A DNA stretch of 7,899 bases from JALOTE01 sp031422195 (GCA_031422195.1 JANOPZ010000082.1:1-7899), one strand, 5' to 3'. Positions 1-5,751 are shown, counted from the first letter of the stretch. Numbers and translations are program-made. The notes: generated from the letters alone by a model not told the origin.

Positions 1-643
1 AAGCGCGGGCCACTTCGTGCCAAATAACTTCCGGCTCAGCCTTCTTGGGTTTGAATCGCTTCCAAACCTGTGACTGTTCATCTTGTGAGGCGGCGGCGAT
101 TGTCCTCAATTGTTGTTCGCTCGGCATATCGCCTTTGCTCATGTGGTCGAGAATGGCAGGTAGAATATTGGCGAGCAGTCGCAATTTGCGGATTTGGCGC
201 ACGGCCAATGCCAAAGCGATCGCAATCGTTTGTTCTGTCCATCCGAGCGCCACCAAACGTTCAATCGCCCGCCATTGATCAACAGGGTTGAGGGGTTCAC
301 GCGCAATGTTCTCTGCAAATGAGCGCATGGCGTCTTTGCCCTCGTCTGAACCATCATTTGTGCCTGCACCCGCATTATCATTTGCGGCATCGGACTTATC
401 ACGCACGATGACGTCAATTTCAGTAAGACCAGCGGCAATTGCCTGTGCCACACGGCGGTGACCGGCGCTGATGACAAAACCATTACCACCCTCCCCGCCA
501 TCAAAAACAATGGGTGGCTGCACAATCCCGACAGCGGCAATTGACGCCATCAGCAGGCTGTCAGCCTGCGGGTTGGACTTTGAGCGGCGGAGGCGATTGG
601 GGTTTGCGAGCAGCGCCCGCGGATCAATACGTTTGATTTCCAT
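1..643 (-). CDS. ParB/Spo0J-like partition protein, N-terminal part (C-terminus beyond left edge)
   Basis: Reading down from the ATG at 643-641, the frame stays open to base 1 and gives 214 residues. The order of elements is that of the ParB N-terminal domain: an opening MEIKRIDPRALLANPNR, then QADSLLMASIAAVGIVQPPIV (about 26-46), then the CTP/DNA-binding box-II equivalent ISAGHRRVAQAIAAG (58-72; family consensus G-E/H-R-R). An Asn/Gly/Asp-rich insertion follows (about 83-104), then AENIAREPLNPVDQWRAIERL (110-130) and a helix-turn-helix (about 136-158, TEQTIAIALALAVRQIRKL). The start is supported by AGGAAAG about 9 nt upstream. Proteins of this kind bind centromere-like sites for plasmid segregation or act as plasmid-borne ParB-like regulators. 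Which of the two applies cannot be told, because the C-terminal half and any ParA partner lie outside the window. The symbol is left empty because the subfamily cannot be fixed. Confidence 0.9.
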   Translation of the reverse strand, partial: MEIKRIDPRALLANPNRLRRSKSNPQADSLLMASIAAVGIVQPPIVFDGGEGGNGFVISAGHRRVAQAIAAGLTEIDVIVRDKSDAANDNAGAGTNDGSDEGKDAMRSFAENIAREPLNPVDQWRAIERLVALGWTEQTIAIALALAVRQIRKLRLLANILPAILDHMSKGDMPSEQQLRTIAAASQDEQSQVWKRFKPKKAEPEVIWHEVARA

Positions 644-1531
644 TTGAGTTTTCTTTCCTGTTTTGAGGGAACCGGTTTCCAGTTCTTTTTCCGTCTTCTT
701 TTCGAAGACCACCCCAAAAACGCAAAGTCTGATGGTGCGGCGCAATTGCTGGCGAGCAGCCCTGACCTGACCATGATGCGGGGCTGATAGCCCTGCAGAC
801 AGGGTCAGCGGCCGGGATCGCGCAGGCAGCGATTGAGGGAACCGCCGCCGCGCCAACAGACTATGCGACAGGTTTGGTTCAGTTTTGGGTTTTAGATTTG
901 AGATATCAATGATCTAGAAATCGCAAATTAGAGGCCAAGAAGTACAGCAACTCAAATGGAAATTGCGAGTGGCAGCTTTGCGCTTATGATCAGCCATCTA
1001 AACCTGATCATAGATTGCCCGAAAGCAGACATTGAGATTGGATTGGTTCGAAGGATTGTTCGAGTTGAAGTGTTTTGCGTTAGAGGTTTGTTCTCAGACT
1101 TCAGCAGTGCAAAATCTTTACCGATTTCAGAATGTGAAACGTTTTCTTTACGTAGAATATCCAGCAATCAAGAATCACGACAGTAGTTTGATAGGGATTA
1201 TTTGTCTCTATAAAGGAGTATAGTAGGAAAATTATCCTTTCATTTGCTGCCCACCCTTGGTAAAGTAGGTTTTGCCGTGCCTGCCGCCATTCAAATTCAA
1301 CGAACTTTTGAAAACTCTGTTGAGGCGCTTGGCGGGAACGGTCTGGAGCCCTCTCAAACAATTAGCTGCTGCCGGTTCCAATCACAGCGGTCGAACCAGC
1401 GAGCGGCAGCCACCCGCGCAACGTGCGCATCATCCCGAAATTGTGGGATATCCACTAAGGTTTGAACCCAGTTCGTTTTATGGATTGACGCCACCAAATC
1501 AGATACAATTGCTTTTGCAAAAGAGCACATT
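644..1531. other. Long stretch without a supported gene, upstream of the ParB-like gene and the IS relic
   Basis: Six-frame reading gives only short overlapping ORFs with no recognisable domain. The ParB frame on the minus strand remains open without an ATG from 643 up to a TAG at about 913-911, about 90 codons. That translation includes LPARSRPLTLSAGLSAPHH and then GQVRAARQQLRRTIRLCVFG, low-complexity and basic in character, so I treat it as leader or open non-coding sequence and not as an N-terminal extension. A 9-bp inverted repeat lies at 985-1012. A TTGATA (1188-1193) / TATAAA (1209-1214) pair has a short 15-nt spacer and is followed by no convincing gene. The stretch may hold divergent regulatory DNA plus decayed gene fragments; I see no RNA gene. 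Confidence 0.5.
985..1012. repeat. Inverted repeat, 9-bp arms with 10-nt loop
   Basis: TATGATCAG at 985-993 is the exact reverse complement of CTGATCATA at 1004-1012, with CCATCTAAAC between. No U-run follows on either strand, which argues against an intrinsic terminator. An operator, or a chance hairpin in otherwise gene-free DNA, is the remaining reading. Confidence 0.4.
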
Positions 1532-1912
1532 ATGGCGCGATTTAAATTATCTGACGATGAATTTGCGATTATGGCGCCGTCGCTTCCTAAAGTCGGGCGT
1601 GGCCCGGCGCGCTTTGATAATCTAAGGGTGTTTGACGGCATTTTTATATCCTTCGCACTGCTGCTCAGTACCTTGATTTACCGGAGCACTTTAATCTGCG
1701 CACTGCAGTATATAACCGCTATGCCAGCTGGAGTGCACGCAGAATTTGGAAAGGTATCTTTGATGCGCTGGCACGCGAGAATAAAGACAATTTACTCTTC
1801 ATCGACAGTTCCATCGTTAAAGCTCTACCCTCTCAGCAGCTAGGCCAAAAAAAAGGGGCTGGAAACGTTTATCCGACGCTTATGCGGCGGTCGCACAGGT
1901 CATGTAACGCTT
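1532..1912 (+). pseudogene. IS5-superfamily (IS427-like) transposase, 5' relic with frameshifts
   Basis: The first frame from ATG 1532 reads MARFKLSDDEFAIMAP then LPKVGRGPARFDNLRVFDGIF, a close match to the N-terminal helical domain of IS5/IS427-type DDE transposases. At the T-run near 1641-1645 the homology shifts frame, as if one T were lost. It continues as YILRTAAQYLDLPEHFNLRT, AVYNRYASWSARRIWKGIFD, then LLFIDSSIVKA. The last of these carries the first catalytic Asp region of the DDE triad (FIDSS). After an A8 run (1847-1854) the match changes frame again as IRRLCGGRTGHVTL, which corresponds to the family's GRSRGGRTTK segment. The second and third catalytic residues, the 3' end of the element and clear terminal inverted repeats are absent. 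In intact IS427-group elements the A-run is a plausible programmed frameshift site; here, with the earlier shift and the missing 3' half, the element is dead. Confidence 0.85.
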
Positions 1913-2103
1913 TGCAAAAAGAACATGAATGAAAATTAACCTATGGCGTCACTGCACAATTTGGATGCAGTGTTACTAGAAATTGATGTCAATAAGTTGT
2001 TAAACAATTCTCGACCATTGGCTGCAATTGCCCACAAAGTCTCTGCGCTGGCTTTTTAATAAACGTTTTTACTTTGGCTTAAGTTTTTGACTGGGTGGTG
2101 GCT
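1913..2103. other. Short gene-free spacer after the IS relic
   Basis: No coding frame with recognisable content is seen. The stretch has small inverted repeats such as TTGATGTCAA (near 1981) and TTGTTAAACAA (near 1996). A GGTGG at 2094-2098 lies 5 nt before the ATG at 2104 and is the likely ribosome binding site of the next gene. Confidence 0.4.
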
Positions 2104-2619
2104 ATGGATGCGCGGACACTAATTGATGGCGATGTATTGGATGCGCCGGTTGAAGCCGCTGCGCCGGAAACCAAGTCGTTTTCCGCCCGCAGCCAAATAA
2201 ATGTGCGGCTGGTGGAAGCGGCCGACCGTATCCCCCTGCAAAACCTCCTCATGCAACACCACGCGGTAACTGAGTTTCGCAACCAGCCGTTTTCACCGTG
2301 GAAGTTCAACCAGAACTTTGACCACGTTGTTTCGCGCTCGCCGCGCAATGATGGCGTGTTGGTGATTGATGCCAATGGCGACGGCAAAATCAGTTCATCC
2401 AAAGAGTTTGTGTTCACCGAATGGGCCCCAACCGGTTCCCGCGCCAAGCGGATAAGAGACCGGTTCAACAAAAACGCTCGCGCGCGCACAGATTTTGAGG
2501 CGCTTAAACAGGTGTTCGACACCAACGATAACGGCATGCTCGATGCAGGTGACGCGCGGTTTGGTGAGTTTAGGCGGAAGCACTACTTGAAAAAATACTG
2601 TGGTTTTGTAGTCAATTAA
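2104..2619 (+). CDS. Small protein with two RTX-type calcium-binding loops, probably a detached or chimeric fragment of a larger RTX-like protein
   Basis: The 171-residue frame starts at ATG 2104 (GGTGG 5 nt upstream); GTG at 2095 or 2098 is an alternative. Residues 1-80 have no family I recognise. From residue 82 (NDGVLVIDANGDGKISSSKE) the sequence becomes the Ca-loop module found near the C-termini of large secreted RTX-like and polymorphic toxins. Loop 1 has D89, N91, D93. Loop 2, FDTNDNGMLDAGD, has D139, N141, N143, D147, D150. In larger relatives the second loop normally leads into EFRVWxDxNxDG; here EFR is followed by an unrelated basic tail (RKHYLKKYCGFVVN) and a stop, so the module is cut short. 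No signal peptide is seen. It could be a decayed remnant or a translated orphan module. The 99-bp DNA block encoding loop 1 recurs in the effector gene downstream. Confidence 0.6.
   Translation: MDARTLIDGDVLDAPVEAAAPETKSFSARSQINVRLVEAADRIPLQNLLMQHHAVTEFRNQPFSPWKFNQNFDHVVSRSPRNDGVLVIDANGDGKISSSKEFVFTEWAPTGSRAKRIRDRFNKNARARTDFEALKQVFDTNDNGMLDAGDARFGEFRRKHYLKKYCGFVVN
2345..2443 (+). repeat. 99-bp direct repeat, copy A (Ca-loop module)
   Basis: Aligns without gaps to 4048-4146 at a constant offset of 1703. I count 8 mismatches by eye, about 92% identity. It encodes NDGVLVIDANGDGKISSSKE followed by FVFTEWAPTGSR. The flanks on both sides are dissimilar from those of copy B. Confidence 0.95.
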
Positions 2620-2635
2620 AAGAAAGACCAATAAA

Positions 2636-2986
2636 ATGGCTGAAAATATTACTAAAAAATTTAAAAATAAATTTATTCTATCTATAAATAAATTATTTTC
2701 AATTTTTATAGTAATTTCCCTTGGCGTCATGCCCATAATACAATCATATAAAATATTTTTTAATACTATCAATAAAGAAAATTCCAATATTGACACTGAG
2801 TGTTTCTATTTCAATTATTTTTCAAATAATCAAGCCGTTTCTCTAGCCATTCTTGGTTTCACTGTTGTTCTTATGATAATTTATGCATTCTATAAGAATA
2901 ATTTTATTTACGCGTATATTTCTTTCGCGATTGCAGTTTCTGTCCTGTTCGGGTTTGTTTATGGAGGATGTATAATTGGGAAATAA
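2636..2986 (+). CDS. Small three-helix membrane protein, candidate immunity protein
   Basis: This 116-residue protein belongs to no family I recognise by name. It has a Lys-rich N-terminus (K7, K8, K10, K12, K19) and three hydrophobic segments: about 20-42 (LFSIFIVISLGVMPII), about 67-86 (AVSLAILGFTVVLMIIYAFY) and about 90-114 (FIYAYISFAIAVSVLFGF). By the positive-inside rule the N-terminus is cytoplasmic and the Asn-rich loop 43-66, with Cys56, is periplasmic. The gene is strikingly AT-rich (5 G/C among the 60 bases 2641-2700), unlike its neighbours, which suggests foreign origin. Its end overlaps the start of the Tlde1-like gene by 11 bp, so the two are probably translated in coupling. Position, size and topology fit an inner-membrane immunity protein against a periplasmic peptidoglycan-targeting toxin. 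That role is inferred from context only; an accessory or chaperone membrane protein is the alternative. Confidence 0.75.
   Translation: MAENITKKFKNKFILSINKLFSIFIVISLGVMPIIQSYKIFFNTINKENSNIDTECFYFNYFSNNQAVSLAILGFTVVLMIIYAFYKNNFIYAYISFAIAVSVLFGFVYGGCIIGK
2963..2967 (+). promoter_or_regulatory. Shine-Dalgarno GGAGG that fixes a TTG start
   Basis: A perfect GGAGG lies within the end of the membrane-protein gene, 8 nt before TTG 2976. No ATG precedes the conserved N-terminal strands of the Tlde1-like domain in this frame, so this site selects the unusual TTG start and supports coupling with the upstream gene. Confidence 0.8.
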
Positions 2987-4220
2987 AATCTCACTACAAT
3001 TCAACGGACAAACGTTAACGTTGGAAGAAGATGGAGTTTCATTTGGCTCCTTTACAGCTATCTCTGGAAAGCCTGGATACTCTACTCCGGAGTACCAAGG
3101 ATTTAGGAACCACGGTCCAATTCCAGAAGGAACCTATAATTTAGGTCCGGTTCAGCGTGCTTCCCCAGCAGACATTATAGTTGGTTTGATTGGTAAAATA
3201 GCTGCGCCTTTTGAGATTAAAGTTGGTGCTTGGCCCGGAGGGCCAGTGGCTTGGGGCCAGGAGAGAATCGACCTCACGCCGGTCGATCCGAATGCAGCAC
3301 TTGGCAGGAGTGGCTTTACAATCCACGGAGGTTGGTACCCCGGGTCTGCAGGCTGTATTGATCTTACCGCAAGTATGCCATTGCTTGCCGATGTAATCGA
3401 AAATATTGGACTGAATATCCAATTAGTTGTTAAATATGAATGGCTGCACACAATTGCTGACGCCCGCGCTTTAGACCGCGACACAATGCAATATTACGTT
3501 AGTCCGAAAGATTTCTACAACTCCCCCTCCGAAGGCCAAACTATGCGGCCCGGCACCAATCCTGCGCCCCACACCATCGCCGATGCTCGCGCCCAAGAAC
3601 GGGATTATGCCAACAGCCAAGGCAGTCGCCCTTCGGTCAACCCAAACGACACCTACACGTCTGTTCTTGCCGATGTTGCAAACAGCGGCAGGCCGGGTTG
3701 GGGGACAAATGGCGGAACAGGAAGTACTGGCGGTGGAGGGCACCCTTATACAGGCGGTGGCGGTAGTTCCGGCAGCAGCGTTAGCGGAGGCAGAGGAACG
3801 CCTTCACCTACCACTGGCGGCGCAAAGCCGGCCAAAGATTACGGTGGAAAAGACGAGGGCAGCAAACTCGGTCCTGGTTCAAAACCCAAAGATAAAAAAC
3901 CTGACAATGACCCGGGCAAAAAAGGCCCGCAGCCCGTTGTGCTCGATCTTGACGGCAACGGGTTTGAGATTGATACGCTTGGCACATCGTCCACCTTCGT
4001 CGCCATGGATGAGACCGGTCTTCTCACCCGCACGGCGTGGGCGCGGGGCAATGATGGCGTATTGGTGATTGATGCCAATGGCGACGGCAAAATCAGCAAT
4101 TCCAAAGAGTTTGTGTTTACAGAGTGGGCCCCAACCGGTTCCCGCGGTTGTATCCGGTTGGCGGTTAGTATGGTTTCCCTGTCTGGCAAGCTTTCGGCTG
4201 AGGCTGGCGGTTTGACGTAA
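2976..4220 (+). CDS. DUF2778/Tlde1-like L,D-transpeptidase-fold effector with glycine-rich linker and C-terminal Ca-loop module
   Basis: The 414-residue protein starts at TTG 2976. Residues 1-155 match the DUF2778 (Tlde1) layout: LQFNGQTLTLEEDG, a small strand with SGKPGY, NHGPIPEGTYNLG (45-57), then ALGRSGFTIHGGWYPGSAGC (108-127). The last contains the L,D-transpeptidase-type signature with His117 and the Cys127 nucleophile (HG...SxGC). Known Tlde1 proteins are T6SS effectors that cut or exchange D-amino acids in peptidoglycan tetrapeptides in the target periplasm; activity here is inferred. No signal peptide is seen. Two near-identical HTIADARAx(D/E)RD motifs lie at 158-169 and 199-210. A Gly/Ser-rich linker (about 238-285) and a Lys/Pro/Asp-rich spacer (287-317) follow. 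Then come PQPVVLDLDGNGFEID (318-333) and the loop DANGDGKIS (D366, N368, D370). The protein ends in an unrelated 24-residue tail (391-414), so the Ca module is truncated. A T1SS or T6SS delivery route cannot be chosen from this window. Confidence 0.85.
   Translation: MGNKISLQFNGQTLTLEEDGVSFGSFTAISGKPGYSTPEYQGFRNHGPIPEGTYNLGPVQRASPADIIVGLIGKIAAPFEIKVGAWPGGPVAWGQERIDLTPVDPNAALGRSGFTIHGGWYPGSAGCIDLTASMPLLADVIENIGLNIQLVVKYEWLHTIADARALDRDTMQYYVSPKDFYNSPSEGQTMRPGTNPAPHTIADARAQERDYANSQGSRPSVNPNDTYTSVLADVANSGRPGWGTNGGTGSTGGGGHPYTGGGGSSGSSVSGGRGTPSPTTGGAKPAKDYGGKDEGSKLGPGSKPKDKKPDNDPGKKGPQPVVLDLDGNGFEIDTLGTSSTFVAMDETGLLTRTAWARGNDGVLVIDANGDGKISNSKEFVFTEWAPTGSRGCIRLAVSMVSLSGKLSAEAGGLT
3447..3605 (+). 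repeat. Internal protein repeat HTIADARA in the Tlde1-like gene
   Basis: Codons 158-169 (3447-3482) encode HTIADARALDRD and codons 199-210 (3570-3605) encode HTIADARAQERD, 41 residues apart. The DNA of the two copies differs at many third positions, so the peptide seems to be conserved more than the DNA. The role is unknown; it sits between the catalytic domain and the flexible linker, where a docking or processing motif would be expected. Confidence 0.7.
4048..4146 (+). repeat. 99-bp direct repeat, copy B (Ca-loop module in the effector gene)
   Basis: Partner of 2345-2443. Identity starts abruptly at GCAATGATGG and ends at CCGGTTCCCGCG. Beyond it copy A continues as AKRIRDRF while copy B continues as GCIRLAVSMV to a stop, so the homology covers the module and not the tails. 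Confidence 0.95.
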
Positions 4221-4343
4221 ATTGACATCGCGAAAACTATTTTTCAACGCCAAGTGCCGTCTCAACAATTGGTGACATGCGAACCCGGCTTTTGTATTAA
4301 TTTTCGAATTTAACACCCATTTGCAGCTGTGCCCGATAAATGC

Positions 4344-4365
4344 TGACTGTCATATATGACAGTCA
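4344..4365. promoter_or_regulatory. Perfect 22-bp palindrome, candidate operator
   Basis: TGACTGTCATA is followed directly by its exact reverse complement TATGACAGTCA. Related half-site-like sequence (TTGACA, TTTGACAGC) recurs at 4489-4503 inside the promoter of the antitoxin gene, about 140 bp downstream. The symmetry is that of a dimeric helix-turn-helix protein site. The Xre antitoxin encoded downstream is the obvious candidate for binding; this is inference. Confidence 0.6.
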
Positions 4366-4488
4366 ACCAGTTGATTGCGGTTTGAAAGCGACGGTATGCG
4401 CTGTTGCCAGCACAAGCAGGAATGAACCAGTTCTATCGGCATGTGCAGTTGGCACACGCCACAATTACGCCAGGAGCTTGTGTGAATG

Positions 4489-4518
4489 TTGACATTTGAC
4501 AGCTTATCTATATATATC
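4489..4518 (+). promoter_or_regulatory. Predicted sigma70-type promoter of the Xre-RES operon
   Basis: TTGACA at 4489-4494 matches the -35 consensus exactly. An AT-only stretch holds TATATA at 4511-4516 (16-nt spacer) or TATATC at 4513-4518 (18-nt spacer). A second TTGACA at 4496-4501 overlaps the spacer and may be part of an operator. AAAGG at 4541-4545 is the ribosome binding site, 8 nt before ATG 4554. Confidence 0.5.
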
Positions 4519-4553
4519 TGCCATATGTCTTTCGTGTATGAAAGGTCGGATCA

Positions 4554-4967
4554 ATGTTAAGTCTCCAATTGGTTGAGCAGCCGCAAGCGCAAATTGGCCC
4601 GCACTTTAGCGAGGTCGAGGTGAAGGCGATGCAGCGGGCTTTTGTTAACCTTGCTGAACGCTGGGGCATCACGGACGAGCAAGCCGCTATATTGATGGGA
4701 GATATTTCTGTACGCACTTTCCGCCGCTGGAAAGTGGGTGATTTGGGGCGTGCAGGCGTGGATATGGCTGCGCGGCTGTCAAACCTGATGGGCACACATA
4801 AGGCACTGCGGCTGTTGTTTAAAGAGCCGCAACGCGGTTACGGCTGGGTGAAGCGCCCGAACGAAGCCTTCAATGGCACGTCAGCGCTGGATGTCATGCT
4901 GGGGGGACAGCTGACCGACATTATGCGGGTGCGCCATTACCTTGATGCCATGCGCGGCCCGTGGTGA
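4554..4967 (+). CDS. Xre/MbcA/ParS-family antitoxin (DUF2384 toxin-binding domain)
   Basis: A 137-residue protein. The N-terminal half carries a helical Xre-like DNA-binding region (about 20-66) with the recognition segment WGITDEQAAILMGDISVRTF then RRWK. The C-terminal half, about 75-133, holds LSNLMGTHKALRLLF, WVKRPNEAFNGTSALDVM and IMRVRHYLDAMRG, the hallmark pattern of the MbcA/ParS/Xre toxin-binding domain. Length is typical of the family. The antitoxin neutralises the RES toxin by occluding its active site and usually represses its own promoter; the palindrome and promoter upstream fit that. The gene overlaps the toxin start by 4-7 bp, so the two are translationally coupled. Assignment is firm because both partners are present in canonical order. 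Confidence 0.93.
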   Translation: MLSLQLVEQPQAQIGPHFSEVEVKAMQRAFVNLAERWGITDEQAAILMGDISVRTFRRWKVGDLGRAGVDMAARLSNLMGTHKALRLLFKEPQRGYGWVKRPNEAFNGTSALDVMLGGQLTDIMRVRHYLDAMRGPW

Positions 4968-5692
4968 CATTAACGGTTGTTCCGCCGGGCATTCCCACGA
5001 CCCGTGTTAACTGGGATCGTTATCACCGGCTGATTAATTCCGCGTTTCCGCCGATAGACCTGTTTGAAGATATCGCCGCGCCTGAAGATTGGTTGCTGAT
5101 CAGTGCCGGCGAAAGCAAAACCAACCCGAGACTTGCCGCCACCATCGGTAAGCTTGATCTCGTGCCAATTGCGCGCCGCGTTGGTGGTGCCGGTTCATCC
5201 TATGTAATGGCACCATTCACTCACATTAGCCTTGACCACAAAGGGCGATTTCATGATGGCAGCTTTGGCGCATTTTATGCGGCTGATAATTTTGAGACGG
5301 CTCTGTTTGAAACGGTGTATCATACGCAAGCCTTTTGTGCCAAGACCGCCGAATTGCCCGGCTGGATTGCGGATAAACGCGAATTGATCGGGAGCATTGA
5401 TGCTGATCTGACTGATATTCGGATTGGCTTTGATCATTTGCTGGCACCAAATGATTATGGCCCATCGCAAGCTTATGCACGTGAGCTGAAAGCAGGCGGT
5501 TCCAACGGAATTCTCTACCCGTCTGTGCGCCATCAAAGCGGCATCTGCTTTGCAGCATTTTACCCCGATGTAATGGCAATCCCTCTTCAAGGACGGCACA
5601 TCAGCTATCACTGGGATGGCGGCCGAATTGACCTGATTAAAGACGTATCAGCCTCTAAGGTCTATTCGATCAGCACCCACCGCGTTAGCTGA
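4961..5692 (+). CDS. RES-domain toxin (NAD-degrading type) of an Xre-RES toxin-antitoxin pair
   Basis: Starts at GTG 4961, or more economically at GTG 4964, whose GTGA overlaps the antitoxin stop by 4 bp; the protein is 242-243 residues. The RES fold is recognised from FGAFYAADNFETALFETVYH (102-121), which contains the conserved Glu, and from GGSNGILYPSVRHQSGICFA (179-198), which contains the Ser of the YPS motif that gives the family its Arg-Glu-Ser name. The N-terminal arginines (R15, R20, R23) include the likely third residue. Characterised RES toxins such as MbcT degrade NAD+ by hydrolysis or phosphorolysis, causing growth arrest or death when the antitoxin is lost. All key segments look intact, so the toxin is probably active. 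It is somewhat longer than the minimal RES domain because of an N-terminal extension (1-80). Confidence 0.93.
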   Translation: MVTLTVVPPGIPTTRVNWDRYHRLINSAFPPIDLFEDIAAPEDWLLISAGESKTNPRLAATIGKLDLVPIARRVGGAGSSYVMAPFTHISLDHKGRFHDGSFGAFYAADNFETALFETVYHTQAFCAKTAELPGWIADKRELIGSIDADLTDIRIGFDHLLAPNDYGPSQAYARELKAGGSNGILYPSVRHQSGICFAAFYPDVMAIPLQGRHISYHWDGGRIDLIKDVSASKVYSISTHRVS

Positions 5693-5751
5693 AACCAATC
5701 AAGAGCGCCGCTGAATCTGCCCCGGCACATTGGCCTTCGCCTAAACATTGG

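Larger units (their letters stand above)
4221..4553. other. Intergenic regulatory region between effector gene and Xre-RES pair
   Basis: No convincing ORF on either strand. It holds the perfect palindrome at 4344-4365, an adjacent small inverted repeat TCAAC-CA-GTTGA at 4363-4374, and the promoter and ribosome binding site of the toxin-antitoxin pair close to 4554. I see no intrinsic terminator with a clear U-run after the effector stop. Confidence 0.55.

Noticed and set aside
139..540. Open frame of 133 codons on the minus strand
   Set aside because: Out-of-frame shadow of the ParB-like gene, whose own frame carries clear ParB motifs; the translation is Cys/Trp/Met-rich and has no domain.
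956..1186. Small ORFs on both strands around 950-1220
   Set aside because: Mutually overlapping, no recognisable domain and no good ribosome binding site; not supported as genes.
1188..1214. TTGATA/TATAAA promoter-like pair
   Set aside because: The spacer is only 15 nt and no convincing gene follows; AAAGGAG just downstream leads into stop codons.
1459..1469. GGTTTGAACCC resembling a tRNA T-arm
   Set aside because: The T-loop consensus is violated and no acceptor, D or anticodon stems can be formed from the flanks.
1244..1641. Overlapping ORFs on both strands upstream of the IS relic
   Set aside because: No family resemblance in any frame; the right part overlaps the real transposase start.
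1847..1854. A8 run as an active programmed frameshift site
   Set aside because: An earlier single-base frameshift and the missing 3' half make the transposase non-functional, so the run is only a relic.
2079..2537. 152-codon ORF on the minus strand
   Set aside because: Shadow of the Ca-loop ORF; the opposite strand encodes recognisable DANGDG loops, while this frame has no domain.
3583..4068. 161-codon plus-strand ORF inside the effector gene
   Set aside because: Alternative frame of the Gly-rich linker; the low-complexity Ala/Gly translation is a composition artefact.
3879..4316. 145-codon minus-strand ORF over the effector C-terminus and downstream spacer
   Set aside because: Mostly antisense to the Ca module, with no motif or ribosome binding site to support it.
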